NCBI GenBank assembly: GCA_030248215.1
Contig: JASANG010002678.1
Location: 1 to 64,000, forward strand
Length of the DNA stretch: 64,000 nucleotides
Direction of reading: 5' to 3'
From: Enoplolaimus lenunculus
Taxonomy: Eukaryota; Nematoda; Enoplea; Enoplida; Thoracostomopsidae
Within the stretch, counting starts at the first letter, position 1, and each line of letters starts with the position of its first letter. A program made the translations under genes and the position numbers. The notes under the pieces are model-generated. The model saw only the letters and a list, made by a program, of their open reading frames with translations. It searched no databases and was not told the DNA's origin. This document shows, piece after piece, positions 49,801-61,800 of the stretch.

Positions 49801-52800
49801 AACAAACCTACTAATTAATTTCTGGGAACCTGTTGCTACTGGGCTGAACTAAAAATCTTGTTGAAGTTTCGCAGTAACTTGGAAGATATTTTTGGTGGTA
49901 ACTGTCCAGGGATTGAAATTGTCGATCAACAGTGGTTTCATTGCTCTATTAGTAATACAACCTGTAAGGGAATCGTACATTTTCCTTCTATTATGTCATT
50001 TTGGGGTGACAGTGGTACGTATTAGTTTTGCGTCAAAAGGTTTGCGATATTCATAGAAGTCCTAGAGTGTGTACGTATTCTATTTTGGGCGTGGGAGTAT
50101 TGACTTTAATTGATTTGTCGAGTGCACTGTGATATTTTTTGTGAGAAATATAGCGCTTTCCCTGCTTTGGTAACCACGAACTTAGGAAAGTGTTCCCCGG
50201 AGTGCCGACCGAATTGACTTGTAATTAAGTTCGCTGTGTTACAATTTTGTGACTGTACGGATAATTTGTATTGACAAATATAATGTTGGTTTAGGGTGTG
50301 TGTAAGCTGGCAACGATTTTCAAAAACGTCGCATGAAAATTTGCCGATGATTTTTGGTTCTTTTAAGCTAAACTACAATCAACTGTTGATAAGTTAACTC
50401 ATTGATAGCAATTTAATAGATAATACAGACTTTTCATTGAACGTACCACAAGTAGGATTAAAATTAAAATATCAAATTCCGATTCCGATGGAATGTGCAA
50501 TCGGAATCGGAATTTTAATCAGAATCGGAATTCCGGTTGCACCCTGGTGTGCCCGAAACCTTCTCGCCAAGCATGTGGCTTTGGTTCTTTTGCAGTGTTT
50601 TATGCTTACACCGGGTAACTGTGAAATTTCTAACTGTATCGGTAATATAGACAACAGCCGATAAACGGCCCCTTCCATTCACATATCATCGCGCACCAAG
50701 GCCGCGTCTGGGGGGTATCCGAGCACCCACACGGCTGTATTACACGTATAATGGCTGAAGAAAACTCGAAAGCGAAGCGAGTGAGAAGCCAAATAACCGC
50801 AAATAACGCAACGTTTACTACGTATCAGTTGCGCTCAAGGGGCAAATGTTTTGAAATCGCATAATGATCGCTTTTGCCGGGTCCCCCAAGATGCCAGGGT
50901 AAGAGCTTCGGCATTACCTCACGGCCAATGGCGGATCCACGGGGGGCACCCCGGCCGTGGACCCCCCAACAGCATATCGACAAAAATTATATAGTGTCAA
51001 TTGCTGTTCTACGCTGTTTATTTCTCTGTTTTATACACAATAGCGTAAGCACGCTTTAAAGTTTCTTGGCCCTGGAGTCATTTATACGCTACAATTAGGG
51101 ATAATAGACATTTATGACTCTAACAAACGATTAAGGACTCTAACAAACGATTAAGGACTCTTATTAAGGATACGGAATCCTATTAATTGGAACTCAAAAT
51201 GGGGACCCCCCTCTTATTTGGGTCACTACAGTATGGGTCAAAAATAAGTTTATTACCTGTGAAATTTTGCCCCCCCCCCCATTTTGAGATCCTGGATCCG
51301 CCACTGCTCACGGCCCTACAGAATTATTGTAACTGACTACAACAGCGCTAATCCTTGTCCTTGTTTTCGTTTTCCGATATTTCACATTTTAACTGTGGTG
51401 TGGGTGGTGTAAAATTGTAGTATATAAATGCTTGGCTGTGTATGTGCGTTATAAACTATGAAATGAACACATCAGCGCTTTTGTGTAGCGAATTTGGTAG
51501 CCGTAACTCAGGCATGTAGCCAGCACACTTTGCTGGGCGGGAGCTAAAAAATTGTCTGGAGGGGCATTCAAGGGTTTTACAATGAGTTATACACAAGCAA
51601 GGTTGAAAATTCTCTAGGGTGGGGGCAGAATTTTCCACGGGGGCTCAGCCCCTCCCCCTTGGCTGCGGGCCCGGGTAGCCAGCCGTAGCTGAGCTGTTTA
51701 AGTTTTTTGTCCTTGCGATTGAGAGAATATATTATTTCATCGATGTTCACTTCCTGGATTTTTGTTGCACGTACTTGTTTATTATGTCTCGTGTTTTGTA
51801 TTATTCGTATATCGTTGATGTGGTATGCCTGTTTTTAAGTTATGTCTTGACTACTACGTATAATTACTTGAACATTCCGTTTTCCATATATACTAGGAGG
51901 CCTTCGTTTTATCGGAGACCCAAGCTGAATTTTGGTAACGCAATTGTTTTTGTCATTCAAAGCTGTTGAATACTTGAATTCTACTGAGTTAATCTGATTA
52001 TATATAGGGATGTGCCGATACCAGTGGCGGATCCAGGATCTCAAAATGGGGGGAAGGCCAAAATTTCACAGGTAATAAACTTATTATGGACCCATACTGT
52101 AGTGACCCAAATAAGAAGGCGGTCCCCATTTTGAGTCCCAATTAATAGGAGTCCGTATCCCAAATCAGAATCCGTAAGTCGGTAGAGTCTTTAAACCCTT
52201 GTTAGAGTTCATAAATGTCTATTATCCCTAATTGTAGCGAATAAATGACTCCAGGGCCAAGAAACTTTAAAGCGTGCTTTATACTATTGTGTATAAAACA
52301 GAAAAATAAACAGCGTAGAACAGCAATTAATTAACACTATATAATTTTTGTCGAGATGCTGTTGGGGGGCCACGGCCGGGGTGCCCCACCTAGTGGATCC
52401 GCCATTGGCCGATACCAAAATTTTTGCCGAAGCCGATACCGATGCCGATTCTTATTTTGAAATTTTGCCGAATCGATGCCGATGCCGATTCCAACTTTAG
52501 TACACCATGCTTAATAAACAGATGGGATACTACATTACATCATTATACGAAGACTTAAACTCTAACCATCATAAACGATTAGAATTTTGCAAGAACGGTT
52601 CATTTCAATAAATTTTATCAAACACAAACGCAAAAGAGGTAGCAATTTTCCTGACCAGACAGCAGATATGCGCCTAGAAATGAAACTGATAGCATTCCAA
52701 CTGACTGTTATATGCAAAAAGTATACGCAAATAATCGGCAATTTTTTTGCAGTGCCGATGCCGATACTCACGAAAATTGCCAATTATTACCGATGCCGAT

Positions 52801-55800
52801 GCCGATTAATCGGCTCATCCCAAATTATATATATGCTGATATTTTGATATGTTTAACAAATGTTTGGTCTTTATTTTTTTATCTTAACGCGTATAAGAAC
52901 CTAGTTTGCCGCGAACAAAAAATCTCAGCGAAATTTGGCGATTTATTTACCATTCAACCAGGCTGGTAGTCAACTCAATATGCTAGTAGCGGATTAGGGT
53001 TTTGAGTCCATTAGTGAGTTTCGGAACGCGATTTTTTTGAACGATACTCAAATTTTTGTGGACACCAGACTGTATGGCGCTCGCAAAATAGTTTAAATGA
53101 CGGTTAAACTTTACAATTATAAAAGTACGTCTGCTTTCGCGTTTGTTCGATTTATGCATCGTTCACAATTAAAAATTTCAGTTTGCCACCGAAAACATTA
53201 ATATAAGCTGGTGATAACACGTGTCAGTTTTCAAAATTGTCATGAGTTAATCCTATCCTAACGCAAAAATTGCGTTAATCCTACCCTAGCACATGTCACA
53301 GCCCTATTCTTCGAATACGTGTCGCGGAGCATTTTGTAACTTACGTTAGGGTAGGGTTGATGCAATTTTTGCGTTATGGTAGGGTTAATGCGTGACAATT
53401 TTAAAATTGGACACGTGTTAACCCTACCTTATAATATTTTCGGTGGCAGAATTAAATCTTTTATCGTCAATGATGCATTAACGCTCCTGGTAGAACTAAA
53501 GTCGAGACGGCGGTAAAATAACTGTTTTGTCCACTCTTTTACACAGTGAGATAAGTTTATACGTATAGGTTGATCAACTGTAACATCAACATGTTTTTGA
53601 CAGTGACGGATTCATAAGTTTATGACGGGTGGGTGACCGCGCAGTATAACCCAAACCAAGCGATGACAGTCAAAACGCAAGTTTAGCAGGGTGCAACCGG
53701 AATTCCGGTTCCGGCATTTTTTCACCTTCCGGTTCCGGTAAATTTTTACCGGATTTAAAAATTCTGGTGTTATAATTTGGCCGTTTTCTTAACTTTGCTA
53801 ATTTTTAAGAATCTCTTTTGAAAGCCACTTGTACTCCGAATATAAGCCATTGATGGTGGATTTCACTTCAGTCGATGATGAAAATCTAAAATACCGCAAA
53901 TAAAATAAATACCTATGTTGGACTAATGTTATTTCACAAATATTAGAGCAAAAAATAAGATTAAAATGAAATTCACTTTCCGGTTCCGGTTCCGGTAAAA
54001 TTTTCAAATTTCGGTTCCTGTAAATTGTAATTCCGGTTGCACCCTGAAGTTTAGTTCTAAATGTAAACACTAAATTTTAGATTGCTATTGGAGGATTGGG
54101 CCTGGGTTAAACTCGGAGCGCTCGCCCGAATATTTAGTTCTGGTTTTACTGTCCGACAAAAACGTGATATCCGAATCCAGTTCCGGTATCAAGGGGTACC
54201 AAATATGATAAATCTGGTTTGACGAATGGACACAATAAATACTTTGAACATTGCACAAATTAAGATGCTATATCCGGTAAATTAATATCCGGTCGCATCG
54301 TGGTATCACGACGGTTCCGTCAGTGGTGCATCAGGGTGCAACTAGATATCCGCGTCCGGTTTATTATCGGACAAAAAACCGATATCCGACTCCAGTATCC
54401 AATGTATAAACCTAACGGATTCCAGGTCTATACGGTGGTGGGCCTGAAGTTAATAAAACTGCGTTTTTCAAGCGAGCATCTTTAACATCTTACCGCGAGG
54501 GCATTTCTTGGCAAGTCAAGAACTTCGAGTTCGGTTTGATGCACCAGTGTGCCAAGCGGAACTGGATTATACCGCAATCGGAATAGCAAATTTACACCGG
54601 AATGGAGCGGATAATTTGTATTCACAAATTATATTTAGTATAATATTGATTTATGGTGTCTGTTGGCTGGCAACAATTTTCAAAAACGTCACATGTAAAT
54701 TTGCCGATGATTTTTGGTTCGTTAAAGCTAAACTACAATCAATTATTGATAAGTTATCCGGTCAATATCCAGCCGCGCCCTGGAAAATACGTATTTACAT
54801 AACAAGACTGTATGTATTGAATATTGCACCGTCAATTCACACCGCAACGGTGTTGTTTTAAAGCAAGTTTCTCGACGTTTTAACGATACTTTGAGTTTGT
54901 GTACATTTTTGTTATATAACAGCAGGCGACTGACTAAGAAGTGTATCAATGTAACACACATTTTAGTTTTTAGTGTACGATATATCTGCAACATCTTTGC
55001 ACAATATAATACATTGAGTCACCGTGTGACGAAGTTTAATTGTTATTGTTGTTGTATCTGCGTTTAATGTTCCTTTCGAACAAGCTGGCATTTTATGTTT
55101 TTCTATTGTTTTTCGCCTTTGATCGACGCCAGAATAAAACTAGAATCGTAGGATCAAATTTCGGCAAAATTCCAGATGGAACAGCAGTGGCGGATCCAGG
55201 ATCTCAAAATGGGGGGGGGGGGGCAAAATTTCACAGGTAATAAACTTACTTTTTGAGCTATACACAAACCACGAACTATTGTCACAAAATTGTTATAGAA
55301 TTTTTGGGCCGTGCCCCCCCCATGGATCCGCCATTGGAACACAGTACTCAACTGTGCGTTAGATTCGAATGATGATTTCTTTCACAGAGTCAAATGTGTG
55401 CATTGGTGTACGCAATTGGAATCGGAATCCCCCGGCCCGGACCCACCGAACAATAAATAACTGTCGCGACAATATGGACAAATTTTATTGTATATATATG
55501 GCAGCCGAAGTCGTACTTTAGCACAATTCCGAATTGCACTAAGAGTCCAAACCGGAATTACGACTTGGACTAGCGGTGAGCTATCTCTAATAATAAAGTT
55601 GTGCTTTCTGATTGGCTACAGCTTAGTAAAACCAAATGATTAGGAGCGAACACGTCGCGAATACTTAGCCAATCAGAAAAAAGGGTTCGCATCCGCTCAT
55701 CGTATTTGAGTATGGCATTAAAGTAGTAATCAATCACAAGGCGTGTACTTCTTGCAGAGAAAGAATTACGCCGTGCGCTTGCCCAAGTCGTTATTCTGCG

Positions 55801-58800
55801 CTGGATTAGCCCAATTCATAGTCGAGCTAAATTACGGCTTGGGCTACGACATGTATAATACAAAAGGTGCTCAAATGTTAATTATTTCGTTAGATAACTG
55901 GTTTTTATTGTTGATGTACGTGTGCCATTACGTATATACGTTTTCGATTCGAAGTTTAGTATTATTCTTTAAACTTAACAAAATGTGTTACTATAGTTTT
56001 TGTGTTTTATGCAAATATCGCCATCTTAGCCTGAAACGCCGCTTTAATTGCAGACGTATATACTGTTTAGTATTGTTGACTACTCTGCATTTGAATAGTT
56101 TCTCTGGTTTCATTAAATTGTTACCAGCTAATTTGGTTGGTTCCCTTCCCAAACTCTACGTACCGTAAACTGATTTAAAACTGCGACAAACCCGCAGCTA
56201 GGAATGGATAGCCCAGAGGCAGGTAAATTTTGGCATAGGGCGATAAAAAATTTTAGTAACAAAGAATGATTTTGAATGATAACGATCAACAATTATTTAG
56301 CCAAGGGAGCGAAAATATTATTTAGCCAAGGGAGCGAAAATATTCGCAGGCAAAACGGTGTCTGCCCCTTGCCCCGTCCCAATATGCGTGAGCGGTGATA
56401 ATTTTTAATAAACGAATCAATTTGATCTCGGTTTATAGTAGGCAGTTATTACATTCGTTGAGCTAATGTTATACAAATATATACGTATTAACGTAACGAG
56501 CTGTATATAGGTACTTTATTGAACATGCCGAAAAAACCCAAACCAACAAAGCGAAAGGTTAGTTAAATATCTTGTTGGCTGGGTGCAACCCGAATTATGG
56601 TTGTGGCATTTTTTCACCTTCCGTTTTCCGGTAAATTTTCATCGGAATTAAAAATTCCGGTATTAAAATTTGGTCGGTGGAAATTAAGATATTTTACGAA
56701 AAAACGATAAAAATTAAATGGATTTTATTAGTATAGTATGCAAACGTTGACAATCGCCGAAATATACCATCGAAAGTAGATTTCCTATCCGACAATTCTG
56801 AAAATGTAAAATACAGCAGATAAAGTGAATATCTAATTCCAACTAGGGTTATTTCACCAATAATATTGCAAAAAGAAACTTAAAATGAATTTTTCGGTGG
56901 CATGTGTTTTCCCTTTTCCGGTTCCGTTGTTTCCGGTAATTTCAAATTCTGGTTCCAGTCCGGTTCCGGTGAATTCTAATTCCGGTTGCACCCTGCTTGC
57001 TGGGTATAACTTTAGGTACATTTTTGAGCTCACATAGCGTTAACTCGGTTTGGCGACTGATGCCGCTTGTAAGACAGACCGGAAACCACTAAAATGCAGC
57101 GGTTGGTTGTGATGTCAGTCGCCGACTGCCCGAATAGTTTCGTTTTAAAAATGTTTGCATATTTGATGTTCTCATGAGTTGCCTTGATCCCGCATTTAAC
57201 GAACAACTTTTTGAGGCGACAATTTATGTAATTCGGCGTAGATTTTACGGAGTTGATTCAAGTAATATAAATTTGTTTGTAATTGGACAATTGGCCAATG
57301 TTGGTTTGTTGATGAGCATAACTGTAGTATAATATTTCGAAGCCTAAGCTTAAACCTAAGTGTCAGCGTAAGCATAAGGCTAAGCTTAGAATGTCTAGTG
57401 TTTAAGCTTACTCTGATGGGTGTGCGTTAGTAAATGTCAGATATTTCGGGCGTCTTCACATATTTTAAAATACGATTGCAAGTAATATAAGTGTCGTTTG
57501 GGTTGGATTGGTGACTGACATTGTTCGTTATTGTTGCGTCAGATATCATTTTTGCGGTAATTGCAGTACGTGCAAATTTCGGATGTCAATTCAACTTACA
57601 TAGTCGCCGCTGGCTGTCTAAACGTTACAATGACTTTTTCATTGCACTTAGTACGCTTGTTGTGAATAATATGCTATGGTGTTTGTTGCACCGTCGCAAG
57701 AAAATATAAAATATATATATGTTTAGATTTAGAAACTGGTAGTTTTCAGTATTTGTTTCGTTCAACCATTTACTGACCGATGAGTTTGTTTGTTCGTATC
57801 AATTGAGCAGGGATGGGAGCCTTGGTTTCGGTCTCAGTCTCGCTGTTTTGAGTCTTGGCGGGTGGCTTGAAACCGAGACCAGAATTCGAACAGTCAGCAA
57901 ATGTATGACTGTACTGTTGAAGTAAGTAAGTGATTGGCTGATGAATGTAATTTTTCTGTGACATTTTGACATTTCATAGTTATGCAACAATTACGAGCAG
58001 ATATTTTGCAAAAAAAACACAAAAACCTATGAAAAACAAAAAACTATGAAAATCACACAAAAACCACGAAAAAAGTATTAGATTAATTTGTTTTAAAAAT
58101 TGTAATTTTTTTCGGCGATGGCCAAAAATTGACCGAGACCGCGACATTTGTTGGCCGGTCTCGGTAGTCAGGTCTCGGTCTCGGTTTTAACCGAGACCGC
58201 TCATCCCTGCAATTCAGTAACAGAGTCAGTTACGATTTGGCTTAGTAACGAACTGCGTTGAGTTATTTTCAGGATAATCTATATATATCTGTCACATCTT
58301 TTTATAGTTGCCCTCCGCCCTGGACCTACAGAGTTTAATCTTTAAAACAAATTTTATTACGTTTCAAAGCAAATATGCTTCAGTGTGTTTACTTTTGACT
58401 CTAAATGCTTTAATTTATATTTAGGAACTTCAAGTGGAAAACGCGGCGATGACTGAAAAACTTTTACAGTCCAATGAGCGCGAGACTCTTCAGGCTGCTG
58501 AATACAATGTCGCATATTCGCCTGCCGATGGTGTTTCTGACAGTGACAAGAATGGACATCCTGAAGCTTTTGCGTCGTAAGTATAACGCTTTTATTACAT
58601 TAGTTGAATCAAGAGTGGATGATCACTCTTTATAACAAGAGTGTGCAACTGGATACATTCTGTGTATTAAAGAATGTACCCGGCACGCGTTGCGTTTTTG
58701 TCCTACCCCCCTTGTTTAGGGGGGTCTGTATGCTGTTTTATAAACGTTATTTACGCATACAAACATCTTTAGTGTGATATAGTTGACCCCCCCTTAAATG

Positions 58801-61800
58801 AAGGGGGTAGGTGTACTGAAGCATACTATGTGAATCTCTTGCTTAAACCCCTCCTGTTTGAGGGGGGTCGAACAAAAATGCAACGCGTGCTGGTACATTC
58901 TTTAATACACAGAATGTACCCAGTTGCACACTCTTGTTATAAAGAGTGATCATCCACTCTTCGCTGAATGAAACAACAACAACATTATTATGTCATTATA
59001 TGGTCGTAGAATTCGATCGTCCGACGGCTCTTAGGCATGTGACAAGAATTGGAGTGGCTTCTTGAAAACGATAAAGATGTCAATGTACGAAACGGCATTA
59101 CGGACCTTGTATTTATGAATAAAGATGTTTCTAGTATGGAATACATGACTTTCAGTTAATTTGGAAAATATCACGTCACCTGTAAATTGGGTGTAATCGA
59201 AGCCCATACGAAGTTTCTTGGTCATTAGGGCGCAGAACCTGCCATTGATTATGTTATTATACTACCGGAATTTAGTGTGCAAGGCGGAACTGGATTATAC
59301 GTATCGGAATCGGAACATCAAATTTATACCGGGATCGTAATCGGAATCGGAACTAGAAATTTTGTGACTGTACGAATAACTTGTATTAACAGATATAGTG
59401 CATGTTGGCAGACAACAATTTTCAAAAACCTCGCATGAACAAATTGGCGATGATTTTTGGTTCCGTAAAGCTAAACTACATACAATCCATATATTGACAA
59501 GTTAACTCATCGAAAACAATTTAATATATAAATGATACAGAATTCTGATGCAACATCACAACAACTGGAATTAAAAGTTGAATTTAAAAATTTCGATTCC
59601 GGTTGATTGTGCAGTCGGAATCAGAATCGGAACTCGTTTTTAATCTGAATTCTAATCGTTACCAGAATTGCGGTTGCATCCTGCCGGAACTTTTAGACTA
59701 TGTAATGTACCTCAACCAGATTGGAAAATTTTGGATTTTTATATTTTTATGTGTACAGTTTGCATAAATTGTATGGTGTAAAAATATGCTGTTCAGTTCA
59801 TTCAGTATGTACATGCATTATATAGCACCGGTAAGCAATATTATGGTTTATCATATTGATGGCAACTTATAGAAAATCGGACACTTATCTTAATTCTAAT
59901 TTTCTGTTCATATTGTAAATTATCTTTATGCTGTGTTTGGTTTTAGGACGGAAGAAGTGAAAACTTTGACTAGCAAACTGCGTACAGCTCAAGAAGAAAT
60001 CGACATGCTGCGAAAACAACTCACAGAATTGGGTAAACAGTCAGAAGTAAGTTTGTTTGTATAATTTTGTTAATTTTTAATTACATAACAAACTATTATT
60101 AATAGTAGTATCGCACGATCACTACTGTTTCGATTATATAGTGACATAGTTGATTACTTCCGTATTTTCAGTATGCATAATATGTATTTATTTAAGAATA
60201 AATTGAAAAATCTTCGAATTTCGCAACATTATTAAATAAAAATCGTCGCTTCTCGTACGATTTCTTCCGCAAGCTTAGGTTTTACGCTTAGATTGTAGGA
60301 AAGACCTTCATACGTGTGTCTGCCTAAGCCTAAATTTTTATCTAAACCCTAGCTAACCCTACGCTTTAATGTTACATGTTGGGAATTATTGTGCGTATGG
60401 CAAACTGTAATTTAATTTGAGGAATTTGTTTCAGTCCGTTTTTTGGTCAAAATGCTCAGTCACTAAGTCGATTCTATTTTTATTTTAGGAAGTTAAAATT
60501 CTAAGGACGAATAACACAAAGTTAGAAGAACAGCTTACCGAATACATGACTATTTACGCCAAAACGGTAAGCGATTACACGTGTTATTAATTTGGCTAGG
60601 TGTTGTCACACAACATGAAGCACTACATGTTCCTAAATATGTTTCGTTCTACAAATCCGTCCTAGTTCAGCAACTAATTGTACGAAAATGCCGCCTGGTT
60701 TGCAATGTTATATTTTCAATTACCGTATTCATCTGAAGCTACAACGTATGTAGTCCACGCTTGACGCTAAAATTAATATTGTAAGTTAAAATTGTTTAAT
60801 AAAATGCGCTGAAAATCATCCACCTAAAGGCTTTTTTGTTGTAAGCCTTCACTTTGAATTTTCCGCTATGAGGATAGGAAAGGTGTACTTGAAAAACGCC
60901 CCTACTTAACATTGCAGTACCGAATTGTCGGATATTTGAACTATTTAATGATTTGCTTGTGCTTGTATTCCTCTATTATCACTGCTGTGTTTTTCTTTTC
61001 AGACTCATGGTCTGTCAGACGAAATTATAGAACGTGAGTTCTTTTGTTAAATTTCATGTAGAAGGTATTATGTTTGAGCGGTGCTTGACTCTTAGGGTTG
61101 CGCTGTACTCGCCGCGCTCCGCCGGACGCCGCTGTGTGCCGGCAGGCGACACAGTAAAAATGTTTTATTAAAAATTGTCTCACGCCACCAAATAGATTTT
61201 GCATATTTTTGTTACAACGCATCAGTGGCGAGCGGCAGCTGCGCGCAGTAGCATCCAGTACAGTATGGTATAGCGCAACCCTTATACGATGCACCCTTTG
61301 TTTGAGTTATTCTTTTTGTGTCGGTTTAAGCATTAATCGAATATGATTGCTACAACAGTTGAGATGTGTCTATTATTATTTAAAAAGTTTTACATTTTTA
61401 AAGTTTCAAACAGTTTTACCGCTTTTTGAAAACGGCAGAAGACAAAAAATGACTTGAAAAAAACCGGAATTCAAGTCGTGCACTTTGCTTACATAGAATT
61501 CTTGGCAATCAATATCTACTCAATCGTTTATACCGGCCTGAGAAACTATTCATAAGTTAATGGTCACAAAAAACTTTTAGCTTCCTGTTTTACAGATAAA
61601 TTTTTGTCATTCATTCGAATATAATATTACACTAGGTGAGCTGTGATTAATTTCGCATTTCAGGTTATCGCAATGCGTTTAAGTTGTTCGACAAGGACGG
61701 CGATGGATGTATTACGACTAGCGAAATTCGAGAGGCCATTAAAACGTGTGGTTTGAAGCCAAATTCAAAATGGGTTAAAGAACTCATTGCCGAAGCAGAT

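Noticed and set aside
55743-56168. 141-codon hydrophobic frame in intron 8
   Set aside because: No ATG at its start, composition of AT-rich hydrophobic codons, no domain, and no phase-compatible role as an exon.
57521-57709. 62-codon frame resembling a membrane segment
   Set aside because: Begins at TTG, no splice sites in a useful phase, and no similarity recognised.
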